Source of the DNA: Actinomycetes bacterium
Lineage (GTDB): Bacteria; Actinomycetota; Actinomycetes; Actinomycetales; Dermatophilaceae
Length of the DNA: 7,955 bases
NCBI GenBank assembly: GCA_023389095.1
Contig: JAEWFB010000327.1
Location: 1 to 7,955, forward strand
Direction: 5' to 3'
The notes beneath the pieces were generated by a model. It did no database searches. It was given only the letters and a program-made list of their open reading frames with translations, and was not told where the DNA came from. The translations under genes and the position numbers were made by a program. Shown one piece after another: positions 1 to 6,394 of this stretch (positions are counted from its first letter, which is position 1; each line of letters starts with the position of its first letter).

Positions 1-333
1 GGCAAGAGCTGCGAGACCTTCAACCCTCTCGGCCCCTGGCTCGTGACCACGGACGAGGTCCCCGACCCGCAGGGGCTCGGCCTGCAGCTCCGCGTCAACG
101 GGGAGCTGCGCCAGGACGGCTCGACGAAATCAATGATCTTCGGCGTGGCCGAGATCGTGCGCTACCTGAGCCAGGTCATGGTCCTGTACCCGGGCGACGT
201 CATCAACACCGGAACGCCGGCGGGCGTCGCTCTGGGACAGGCGGACCCGAAGCCCTACCTGCGCTCCGGTGACGTCGTCGAGTGCACGATCGACGGCCTG
301 GGCACCCAGCGCCAGACGCTCGTGCAGGCGTGA
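1..333 (+). CDS. FAH-family hydrolase, C-terminal part (probable 2,4-diketo-3-deoxy-L-fuconate hydrolase)
   Basis: The frame is open from base 1 and ends at TGA 331-333, giving 110 residues; the start lies left of the window. Family full length is about 280-290 aa, so roughly the last 40% is present. Visible signatures are GKSCETFNPLGPWLV at visible residues 1-15, TDEVPDPQ, STKSMIF and the near-universal GDVINTGTPAGV, all from the FAH fold with its divalent-metal and keto-acid site. The GK...GPWLVT...DP form is the branch annotated as ureidoglycolate lyase-like or 2,4-diketo-3-deoxy-L-fuconate (or -rhamnonate) hydrolase, a cytosolic enzyme splitting the diketo acid to pyruvate and lactate. 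The following dehydrogenase, aldo/keto reductase and lactonase support this sugar role (inference). Family assignment is firm. The substrate is not: an acylpyruvate or homoprotocatechuate-type hydrolase would look similar over this stretch. The metal ligands lie outside the window. Confidence 0.88.
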   Translation, partial: GKSCETFNPLGPWLVTTDEVPDPQGLGLQLRVNGELRQDGSTKSMIFGVAEIVRYLSQVMVLYPGDVINTGTPAGVALGQADPKPYLRSGDVVECTIDGLGTQRQTLVQA

Positions 334-341
334 GGGCCGCG

Positions 342-1121
342 ATGAGCGAGCAAAGTGCCGACACCGTGGCCCGGCTGGAGTTCAGTGGTCTTCGCGCCGT
401 CGTGACGGGCGGCTCGTCGGGCATCGGACGCGCGACCGCCGAGCAGCTCGTGGCCCAGGGGGCCGCGGTGGCGGTGCTCGACCTCGAGCCCGACGCGACC
501 CCGCCGGGCACCCTCGGCGTCCGCTGCGACGTGAGCGACGACGCCAGCGTCCGCGCCGCGGTCGGCCGTGCCGCTGCCGCCCTCGGCGGCATCGACGTCG
601 TCGTCAACAACGCCGGTGTCGGCGCCCAGGGCACCGTGGCCGACAACGACGACGAGCAGTGGCACCGTGTCTTCGACGTCAACGTCCTGGGCATCGTGCG
701 CACCTCGCGGGCCGCGCTGCCCTGGCTGCGGCAGTCGGGTCATGGGGCGATCGTCAACACCTGCTCCATCGCGGCTACCGCCGGGCTGCCCGAGCGCGCG
801 CTCTACAGCGCCACGAAGGGCGCGGTCGAGGCGCTGACGCGCGCGATGGCCGCCGACCACCTCCGCGAGGGCATTCGGGTCAACTGCGTCAACCCGGGCA
901 CGGTCGACACCCCCTGGGTGGGCCGCTTGCTCGACGCCGCAGAGGACCCCGCGGCCGAGCGTGCCGCGCTCGCCTCCCGGCAGCCGAGCGGACGACTGGT
1001 GCAGGCGGAGGAGGTCGCCCACGCGATCGCCCACCTGGCCAGCCCCCGTGCGGCCTCCACGACGGGCACCTCCCTGGCCGTCGACGGCGGCATGCAGGGA
1101 CTTCGGTTGCGTCCGGCATGA
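342..1121 (+). CDS. SDR-family dehydrogenase, probable 2-keto-3-deoxy-L-fuconate dehydrogenase
   Basis: This 259-aa classical short-chain dehydrogenase starts at ATG 342, chosen because GAGGG at 332-336 sits 5 nt upstream. Extending upstream would read into the end of the preceding gene and add residues that do not look like SDR. The Rossmann motif TGGSSGIG is at residues 22-29, an acidic Asp47 at the end of beta-2 suggests NAD rather than NADP, and NNAG is at 89-92. The catalytic tetrad is Asn114, Ser142, Tyr155 and Lys159 (YSATK), and NPGTVDTPW is at 184-192. The PGTVDTPW segment is typical of 2-keto-3-deoxy-L-fuconate dehydrogenases, which oxidise the keto acid to the 2,4-diketo acid hydrolysed by the upstream FAH enzyme. 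It lies 8 nt after that gene and its TGA overlaps the next ATG by 4 nt, so one transcript is likely. Length is normal for the family. The family is certain; the substrate is inferred from motif and context. Confidence 0.93.
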   Translation: MSEQSADTVARLEFSGLRAVVTGGSSGIGRATAEQLVAQGAAVAVLDLEPDATPPGTLGVRCDVSDDASVRAAVGRAAAALGGIDVVVNNAGVGAQGTVADNDDEQWHRVFDVNVLGIVRTSRAALPWLRQSGHGAIVNTCSIAATAGLPERALYSATKGAVEALTRAMAADHLREGIRVNCVNPGTVDTPWVGRLLDAAEDPAAERAALASRQPSGRLVQAEEVAHAIAHLASPRAASTTGTSLAVDGGMQGLRLRPA

Positions 1122-2098
1122 CGGAGCCCCCCGGTCTCCCGCCTGTGCCTGGCGTGACCCTGCGTCGCCGCCCCGAGGTGCGACTCACCCGTCTCGGTTT
1201 CGGGGGTGCGCCTGTCGGTGACCTCTATGAGCCGATGTCGGACGCGGACGCCGCGGCGACGGTGGACGCGGCCTGGGGCGTGGGGATCCGCTACCTCGAC
1301 ACGGCCCCCCACTACGGGGCTGGCACCTCGGAGCGGCGGATCGGGGCCGCGATGGCGGCACGACCGCGGCCCGAATGGGTCATCTCGACGAAGGTGGGGC
1401 GGATCCTCGTCGCTGACGGGGGACCCGGCGTGCGTCGGGTGTTCGACTACACCCGTGACGGAGTCCTGCGCTCACTCGAGGAGAGCCTGGTACGCCTCGG
1501 TCTCGACCGGGTCGACATCGTGTTCGTCCACGACCCCGACGACCACTGGGAGACGGCGAGCCGTGAGGCGGTCCCCGCACTGTGCCGTCTGCGCGACGAG
1601 GGGGTGGTCGGTGCCGTCGGGGTCGGCATGAACCAGTCGGCCATGCTGACCCGGTTCGTCGAGCAGACCGACGTCGACCTCGTCATGTGTGCCGGGCGCT
1701 ACTCCCTGCTCCAGCAGCCCGCCCTCGAGGACCTCCTGCCGGCCGCCGAGCGCCACGGCGTCGACGTCGTCGCCGCCGGGGTGTTCAACTCCGGGCTGCT
1801 TGCGCAGCCCGACGTGCCGGACGGAGCGCGATACGACTACGTGGCCGCACCGGAAGACGTGCTGGACCGCGCCCGATCGATCGCTGCCGTCTGCCGCGAG
1901 CACGGATCGACATTGCCGGCCGCAGCCCTGCACTTTGTGCTCGGCCACCCTGCCGTCACGAGTGCGGTGCTCGGAATGGGTTCTCCCGCAGAGGCGCTCG
2001 ATGATGCGGCCCTCCTGGAGCACTCACCACCACCGGAGCTCTGGGCCGACCTCGTCGCTCGGGGGCTGCTGCCCGCAACCGCGCCGGTCGCTCGCTGA
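1118..2098 (+). CDS. Aldo/keto reductase, probable L-fucose (D-threo-aldose) 1-dehydrogenase
   Basis: This 326-aa aldo/keto reductase begins at ATG 1118, which overlaps the stop of the preceding SDR gene as ATGA. No close Shine-Dalgarno is seen, so translation probably depends on coupling. The AKR tetrad is complete: Asp61 (YLDTA), Tyr66, Lys92 (STKVG) and His138 (FVHDPD). Other family marks are LGFGGAPVGDLY at residues 26-37, YGAGTSERRIG at 66-76, GRYSLLQQ at 193-200 and GVFNSGLLA at 221-229. The last two are characteristic of the D-threo-aldose 1-dehydrogenase / L-fucose dehydrogenase branch, which oxidises the free sugar at C1 to a lactone in the cytosol with NAD(P). The lactonase gene immediately downstream fits as the next step. 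Pyridoxal 4-dehydrogenase is a close relative and the main alternative; the sugar setting argues against it. Confidence 0.92.
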   Translation: MTEPPGLPPVPGVTLRRRPEVRLTRLGFGGAPVGDLYEPMSDADAAATVDAAWGVGIRYLDTAPHYGAGTSERRIGAAMAARPRPEWVISTKVGRILVADGGPGVRRVFDYTRDGVLRSLEESLVRLGLDRVDIVFVHDPDDHWETASREAVPALCRLRDEGVVGAVGVGMNQSAMLTRFVEQTDVDLVMCAGRYSLLQQPALEDLLPAAERHGVDVVAAGVFNSGLLAQPDVPDGARYDYVAAPEDVLDRARSIAAVCREHGSTLPAAALHFVLGHPAVTSAVLGMGSPAEALDDAALLEHSPPPELWADLVARGLLPATAPVAR

Positions 2099-2105
2099 GG
2101 CTGTC

Positions 2106-2957
2106 GTGTTCACGGTCGACGCCCACGTGCACCTCTGGGACCCGGCGGCCCGGGCCTACCCGTTCCTCGACTCGCCGGCACTGGCAGCCCTCCGGCGGCC
2201 GCTCGCCATCGACGACCTGCGTCGGACGGCGGCGCTGACCGGAGCCGATGCCGCCGTTCTCGTGCAGGCGATCCCCGACGAGGACGAGACGCTGGACCTG
2301 CTCGCCCGGGCCGCGGACAGCGGCGGGCTCGTGGCCGCCGTGGTGGGCTGGGTCGATCTCGGTGCGCCGGACGTCAGTCGCCGGCTGGAGCGGATGGTCT
2401 CGGCCCCGGGTGGTGTGCGGCTGCGGGGGATCCGACACCCGGTGCAGGGCGAGCCGGACCCGGGTTGGCTCGACAGGGCCGACGTACGACGCGGCATCGC
2501 CGCCGTTGGTGCGGCCGGGCTCGTGTACGAGCTGCTCGTCAAGGAGCCGCAGTGGGCCGCGGCGGCCCGGCTCGCGCGCGACCTGGAGGTGCCGCTCGTG
2601 CTCGACCACGCCGGCAACCCGCCGATCGCCGGGGGTGACCTGCGGTCGTGGACGTCTTGGCTCCGTCGGCTGGTCGCGGCCGGCCCGCACGTGCGCGTCA
2701 AGCTGTCGGGACTCGTGACGCTCGCAGACCCTCGGCGCTGCACGGTGGAGGACCTGCAGCCGTGGGTCGACACGCTGCTCGAGGTCGCCGGCCCGGACCG
2801 TGTGATGGCGGGTTCGGACTGGCCGATCTGCGAGCTCGCGTCGCCACCCGAACAGGTCTGGGAGGCGTACTCGTCTCTGCTGCAGGGTCTCTCCGTCGAG
2901 GAGCGCAGCGCTGTGCTCGGAGGGACGGCCGTGCGTACCTACCGCATCGACGCGTGA
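2106..2957 (+). CDS. Amidohydrolase-family lactonase, probable L-fuconolactonase
   Basis: This 283-aa protein is read from GTG 2106, 7 nt after the aldo/keto reductase stop, with GAGG at 2097-2100 as a modest ribosome site. No ATG lies near, and the conserved N-terminal DAHVHLWD (residues 5-12) must be kept, which fixes the start within a few codons. It is a TIM-barrel amidohydrolase_2 enzyme: His7 and His9 of the HxH pair, GIRHPVQGE at 108-116, LDHAGNPP at 166-173, KLSGL at 199-203 and GSDWP at 236-240 with the metal-site Asp238. Known relatives include L-fuconolactonase, L-rhamnono-gamma-lactonase and 2-pyrone-4,6-dicarboxylate lactonase. The neighbouring sugar dehydrogenase points to the first two: opening the lactone to the aldonic acid. 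It is the last gene of the plus-strand cluster. The expected next enzyme, an aldonate dehydratase, is not in the window. Confidence 0.9.
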   Translation: MFTVDAHVHLWDPAARAYPFLDSPALAALRRPLAIDDLRRTAALTGADAAVLVQAIPDEDETLDLLARAADSGGLVAAVVGWVDLGAPDVSRRLERMVSAPGGVRLRGIRHPVQGEPDPGWLDRADVRRGIAAVGAAGLVYELLVKEPQWAAAARLARDLEVPLVLDHAGNPPIAGGDLRSWTSWLRRLVAAGPHVRVKLSGLVTLADPRRCTVEDLQPWVDTLLEVAGPDRVMAGSDWPICELASPPEQVWEAYSSLLQGLSVEERSAVLGGTAVRTYRIDA

Positions 2958-2962
2958 CTGGC

Positions 2963-2989
2963 GCCTCGAGGCCCTACCTCGCGGCAGGC
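2963..2989. terminator. Imperfect hairpin between convergent genes, possible bidirectional terminator
   Basis: The 53-bp gap 2958-3010 separates the ends of two converging operons. It contains an inverted repeat: GCCT (2963-2966) pairs with AGGC (2986-2989), and CGAGG (2967-2971) pairs with CCTCG (2977-2981). This leaves a 5-nt loop CCCTA and a 4-nt bulge CGGC (2982-2985). There is no T-run on either strand, as is common for actinobacterial terminators. The position is what one expects for a terminator, but GC-rich DNA makes short pairings easily by chance, so support is modest. Confidence 0.35.
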
Positions 2990-3010
2990 CACGACGTCTC
3001 GGCGGCCCCG

Positions 3011-4525
3011 TCAGGAGACGTTCTCGACGACGCCGTCCACACGACGCGGAACGCGCCACGGGTTGGCGTCGAGCAGAGGCGGCGGCAGGAACCGTTCGGG
3101 CGCCGACTGGTAGGTGACCGGCCGGACCCACCGGTCGACGGCCGAGGCGCCGACCGACGTGTGCCCCGGCGAGGTCGTGGCGGGCCACGGTCCGCCGTGC
3201 TGCATGGCCCACGTGACGGCGACACCGGTGGGCCAGCCGTCGAAGAGAACCCGACCGGCCCGCGCCCGCAGGACGTCGACGACGCCCTCGAGAGGGAACG
3301 GATCGTCGTCGACGGTGTGCACGGTGGCGGTGAGCGAGCCCGGCACCGAGGCCAGCGCGGCGTGCAGGTCCTCGGGCCCGTCGTACTCGACGACGACGGC
3401 GACCGGGCCGAAGCACTCCTCGGTCAGCACCTCGGGGTCGCGGGCCACGGCGTCCGCCGTGGTCGCCACGAGCAGCGGCGAGGCCCAGGCGCCGTCGGTG
3501 GGCGCAGCCGCGCCCGACGCGATGGTGCGCACCGACCCCAGCTCGAGCAGGCGTGCGGTCGCGCGGCCGAGCTGGTCCCCGATCCGACTGCCCAGCAGGG
3601 GAGCCGGGGCGGTGCCCGTGACGAGGTCGGCGAGCTCCGCGTCGACACCGTGGCCGGACGGGAGGAAGAGCAGGCCGGGCTTGGTGCAGAACTGCCCGGT
3701 GCCCAAGGTGAACGACCCGACGAATCCCGACAGGATCTCCGCGCGGCGCGCCTCGAGGGCCGCGGGCGTGACGACGACCGGGTTGATGCTGCCCAGCTCG
3801 CCGTGGAACGGGATCGGGTCGGGCCGTGACGATGCAACGTCGAGGAGTGCGCGCCCGCCCTGCGTCGACCCGGTGAATCCGGCGGCACGAACCCGGCTGT
3901 CCCGCAGGGCCTCCACGCCCGCGTCGGTCCCCACGACCAGCCCGAGGACGCCGTCCGGGAGGCCCTGCTCGAGGGCGACTCGCAGGGCGAGGGCTGCCAC
4001 CTCGACCGACAGCCCAGGGTGCCCGTCGTGGGCCTTGACGACGACGGGGCAGCCGACGGCAAGGGCCGACGCCGTGTCGCCACCGAGCACGCTGAAGGCG
4101 AAGGGAAAGTTGCTCGCGGCGAAGACGAGGACGGGGCCGAGTGGTTCGCGCACGCGACGCAGGTCGGGCCGGGGCGGTGCGACCGTCCGGTCCTCCCGGT
4201 CGATCGCCACGTCGAGGTAGCGGCCGTCGAGGGCGACCTCGGCGAAGAGCCGCAGCTGACCGGTCGTGCGTGCCACCTCGCCCGTGAGACGCGCCTCCGG
4301 CAGGCCGGTCTCGGCCATCGCCAGCGGCACGAGCTGGGGCCCTGCTGCGTCGAGGGCGTCGGCGAGGGCGCGCAGGAAGGCTGCCCGCGTCGCGGGAGGC
4401 GAGGCGGACCAGGTCGGAAAGGCCCGGGCGGCAGCCGTGAGCACGTCGTCGAGCCGGTCGGTCGTCGTGACGGGCACCGGCCCCCCTGTGGGAGCTCCGG
4501 TGCGCGGGTCGATCCCCTGGATCAT
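3011..4525 (-). CDS. Aldehyde dehydrogenase, alpha-ketoglutarate semialdehyde dehydrogenase type
   Basis: This 504-aa aldehyde dehydrogenase starts at ATG 4525 with an excellent ribosome site, GGAGGAG 5 nt upstream, and overlaps the upstream hydrolase gene by 4 nt (ATGA). Landmarks are ASNFPFAFS at residues 137-145 with the active-site Asn139, cofactor-binding Lys164, FTGSTQGG at 217-224, general-base Glu243 (FHGELGSINPVV), catalytic nucleophile Cys280 (GTGQFCTKPG) and EECFGPVAVV near 380. The NFPFAFS, FHGELGS and GTGQFCTKPG forms and the full length are those of the KGSADH subgroup, which oxidises alpha-ketoglutarate semialdehyde (2,5-dioxovalerate) to alpha-ketoglutarate, usually with NADP. 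The KdaD-like dehydratase two genes upstream would supply that semialdehyde, which strengthens the call. It is the last gene of the minus-strand cluster. Some members act on other aldehydes, so exact substrate and cofactor remain inferred. Confidence 0.92.
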   Translation of the reverse strand: MIQGIDPRTGAPTGGPVPVTTTDRLDDVLTAAARAFPTWSASPPATRAAFLRALADALDAAGPQLVPLAMAETGLPEARLTGEVARTTGQLRLFAEVALDGRYLDVAIDREDRTVAPPRPDLRRVREPLGPVLVFAASNFPFAFSVLGGDTASALAVGCPVVVKAHDGHPGLSVEVAALALRVALEQGLPDGVLGLVVGTDAGVEALRDSRVRAAGFTGSTQGGRALLDVASSRPDPIPFHGELGSINPVVVTPAALEARRAEILSGFVGSFTLGTGQFCTKPGLLFLPSGHGVDAELADLVTGTAPAPLLGSRIGDQLGRATARLLELGSVRTIASGAAAPTDGAWASPLLVATTADAVARDPEVLTEECFGPVAVVVEYDGPEDLHAALASVPGSLTATVHTVDDDPFPLEGVVDVLRARAGRVLFDGWPTGVAVTWAMQHGGPWPATTSPGHTSVGASAVDRWVRPVTYQSAPERFLPPPLLDANPWRVPRRVDGVVENVS

Positions 4526-5472
4526 GGGGTCTCCTCCCGGGTCAGGTGCCAGCGGGTCGTGGCGAGGCCGCGGCGCACGAGGTCGTCGAGGTGGGCACGT
4601 GCGACGGAGGTCGTCTGCAGGTTGAGGCCGCCGTAGGGGCCCAGGCGTGTGCCGATGGCTGTCGCCAGCTCGGCCAGGCCGACGTCGTCGCGCCCGCCGA
4701 CCTCTCGGTCGACGAACTCCTCGACCCGGTCGACGAAGGCGAGGCTCTCCCGGATGCGGGCGGAGCCGGCGGTGGCGTCCAACGGGTCGCCGTGCGAGGG
4801 GACGAGCAGCTCGAAGTCGAGGTCGAGCAGCCGCTCGAGCCCCCGGCGGTAGCGCCGCAGGTCGTGGTAGAGCGGGGCGAGCCACGTCGAGGTGCCGGCG
4901 ATCGGGACTCCCGACCCCTGGACGTCGTCGAAGGTGAACAGGAGCCCGCGAGCGGCGTCGTGGACGGCGATGTGCCCCGGCGAGTGGCCACTCGTGGACA
5001 CGACGGTGAGGGACGCGGCGCTGACCTCCACCGTGTCGCCGTCGCGCAGGAGCCGCTCCACCCGGACCCGCTCGCCGAGCTGGTCCTCGAGGTCGACGCG
5101 GGCGGCGTCGTCGAGGCGGTACGCGTCGGGGCTCGGCTCCCACAGCTCGTCGACGAGCAGGTCGTTGTCCTCGAGCCAGCCGGCCTCGGCGGCCGGCCCG
5201 GCGAACACCGGCGACGCGATGCGCGCCAGCTCGGAGTTGCCGCCCATGTGGTCCGGGTGGGCGTGGCTGTTGACGACGATGTCGACGGCCTCGATGCGCA
5301 GGCCCGCGACGTCCAGCTCGGCCCGCAGCGAGCGCTCCGGAGTCTCGGCGACGCCGCTGTCGAGCAGGAGCACCCCGTCGTCGTGGGGGAGGGCGTGGAT
5401 CCACAGCGGCAGGCCGCACGTCTGGAGGTACTCGGTGCGCAGCTGCACCCAGCCGTCGCCGAACGCCTTCAT
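4522..5472 (-). CDS. Metallo-beta-lactamase-fold hydrolase
   Basis: This 316-aa protein starts at ATG 5472, overlapping the upstream FAH-fold gene by 4 nt, with GAGG 8 nt upstream. It is an MBL-fold hydrolase with an apparently complete dinuclear metal site: HAHPDH gives His70, His72, Asp74 and His75; SGHSPGH gives His163; Asp182 lies in FTFDDVQG where the family usually has GD; and SHGD gives His227. The first strands carry LLLDSGV at residues 35-41. Beyond about residue 240, a charged helical tail with TAIGTRLGPYGGLN and a final VARAHLDDLVRRG looks like the small helical/winged domain found in LACTB2-like members. The substrate is not evident. In this operon a lactone or thioester hydrolase step is plausible, for example opening a sugar lactone, or cleaving an acyl-CoA linked to the crotonase homologue, but this is inference. 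No signal peptide is seen, so it is cytosolic. Confidence 0.9.
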   Translation of the reverse strand: MKAFGDGWVQLRTEYLQTCGLPLWIHALPHDDGVLLLDSGVAETPERSLRAELDVAGLRIEAVDIVVNSHAHPDHMGGNSELARIASPVFAGPAAEAGWLEDNDLLVDELWEPSPDAYRLDDAARVDLEDQLGERVRVERLLRDGDTVEVSAASLTVVSTSGHSPGHIAVHDAARGLLFTFDDVQGSGVPIAGTSTWLAPLYHDLRRYRRGLERLLDLDFELLVPSHGDPLDATAGSARIRESLAFVDRVEEFVDREVGGRDDVGLAELATAIGTRLGPYGGLNLQTTSVARAHLDDLVRRGLATTRWHLTREETP

Positions 5473-6374
5473 ACCGGTGTCCTCGTCGGTTCGGGCGTGA
5501 GCCACGCGAAGGCCTCGTGCGTGGCGTCTCGGACGGGGTTGCGCAGCGTGCCGACGCCGTCGACGACGATCTCGACGACGTCGCCGTCGCGGAGCGTGAT
5601 GTCGAGGTCGGGCACGAGCCCGGTGCCGGTCGACAGCACCAGGCCGTCCGGGAAGGCGAGGTGCCGCCGCGCGTGCTCGACGAGGTCGTCGAAGGTGCGG
5701 TGCAAATGGGCCGTCGAGGTCGCGCCGGCCCAGACGACCTCGGTGCCCCGCAGCACCTGGACGGTGATGCCCAGCCCGCCGAGGCCCCCGTGCTCGTCGA
5801 GGGCCCACACGGGTGTGATGCCGGGACCGAGGGCCAGTGACCCGGCGTAGATCTTGGCCTGGGGCAGGTAGAGGGGGTTCTCGCCCTCGATCGCGCGCGA
5901 GGAGACGTCGTCGCACACGGTGACCCCGACGACCTCGCCGCCGGCGTTGACGACGAGCGCGAGCTCGGGCTCGGGCACGTCGATCGCCGAGTCGGGCCGG
6001 ATGCCGATCGGCTCGTCGTGGCCGACTGCGCGCCAGGCAACGCCCTTGAAGAACAGCTCGGGACGCTCGGCGTCGTACACGCGCGAGTAGACGTCGGCGA
6101 CGACGCTCTCCTCCTGGCGCGCAGCGGAGGAGCGGGCGTAGGTCACGCCAGCCGCCCACACCTCGGTGAGCCCGTCGACGGGCGGGAGCAGGCGGATCGC
6201 CTCGGTCGTGAGGTCGGGCGGGACGGCGAGCGCCGCCTCGACGGACTCCTTCACGGCGACCAGGGGCAGCCGCAACAGCTCGGCGAGCGAGCGGTGCGGC
6301 AGGGGGTGGACCTGCCCGTCGCTCGTCTCCACGCCGATGGTCACGGTGGGAGCGGCATACCTGATGATCCTCAT
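5469..6374 (-). CDS. FAH-fold 2-keto-3-deoxy-pentonate dehydratase (KdaD-like)
   Basis: This 301-aa protein starts at ATG 6374 with AGGAG 7 nt upstream (AGGAGAAGG at 6378-6386), 20 nt after the enoyl-CoA hydratase homologue. It has AGVTYARS at residues 75-82, then RQEES at 86-90, ERPELFFKG at 103-111, VPEPELALV at 133-141, CDDVSSRAIEGENPLYLPQAK at 154-174 and ALGPGI at 181-186. The predicted Mg ligands are Glu135, Glu137 and Asp156. Their spacing matches what I recall for the archaeal 2-keto-3-deoxy-D-arabinonate dehydratase (E143, E145, D164), and the length is similar. That enzyme turns 2-keto-3-deoxy-pentonate into alpha-ketoglutarate semialdehyde, the substrate of the dehydrogenase encoded two genes downstream. 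It belongs to a different FAH branch from the hydrolase at the left edge. D-arabinonate, D-xylonate and L-arabinonate derivatives are all possible parents; some members may act on other 2-keto acids. Confidence 0.88.
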   Translation of the reverse strand: MRIIRYAAPTVTIGVETSDGQVHPLPHRSLAELLRLPLVAVKESVEAALAVPPDLTTEAIRLLPPVDGLTEVWAAGVTYARSSAARQEESVVADVYSRVYDAERPELFFKGVAWRAVGHDEPIGIRPDSAIDVPEPELALVVNAGGEVVGVTVCDDVSSRAIEGENPLYLPQAKIYAGSLALGPGITPVWALDEHGGLGGLGITVQVLRGTEVVWAGATSTAHLHRTFDDLVEHARRHLAFPDGLVLSTGTGLVPDLDITLRDGDVVEIVVDGVGTLRNPVRDATHEAFAWLTPEPTRTPV

Positions 6375-6377
6375 CGA

Positions 6378-6386
6378 CCTTCTCCT
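6378..6386 (-). promoter_or_regulatory. Strong ribosome binding site before the KdaD-like gene
   Basis: On the minus strand the 20-nt gap between the crotonase homologue and the KdaD-like gene contains AGGAGAAGG, ending 3 nt before ATG 6374; its AGGAG core is 7 nt away. This is the only gap of more than 0 nt among the minus-strand genes. It suggests independent loading of ribosomes at this gene rather than pure coupling. Confidence 0.65.
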
Positions 6387-6394
6387 ACGTCGTC

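Noticed and set aside
282..341. A longer SDR reading from ATG 282
   Set aside because: It would overlap the preceding gene by about 50 nt and add a proline/arginine-rich leader unlike SDR N-termini; ATG 342 has GAGGG at the right distance.
269..1117. Long open frame in phase with the aldo/keto reductase running through the SDR gene
   Set aside because: Its translation is arginine-rich low-complexity sequence typical of an off-frame read in GC-rich DNA; the overlapping SDR has full family motifs.
1956..3416. 486-codon open frame on the minus strand antisense to the lactonase and the end of the aldehyde dehydrogenase
   Set aside because: The product is Arg/Gly/Pro-rich with no recognisable motif, and both overlapped genes have conserved catalytic residues. 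Long antisense frames are expected at this GC content.
4526..6040. In-frame 505-codon extension of the aldehyde dehydrogenase, suggesting a fusion protein
   Set aside because: The extension is off-frame read-through of the metallo-beta-lactamase and KdaD-like genes; ATG 4525 has a strong GGAGGAG site and the normal family N-terminus.
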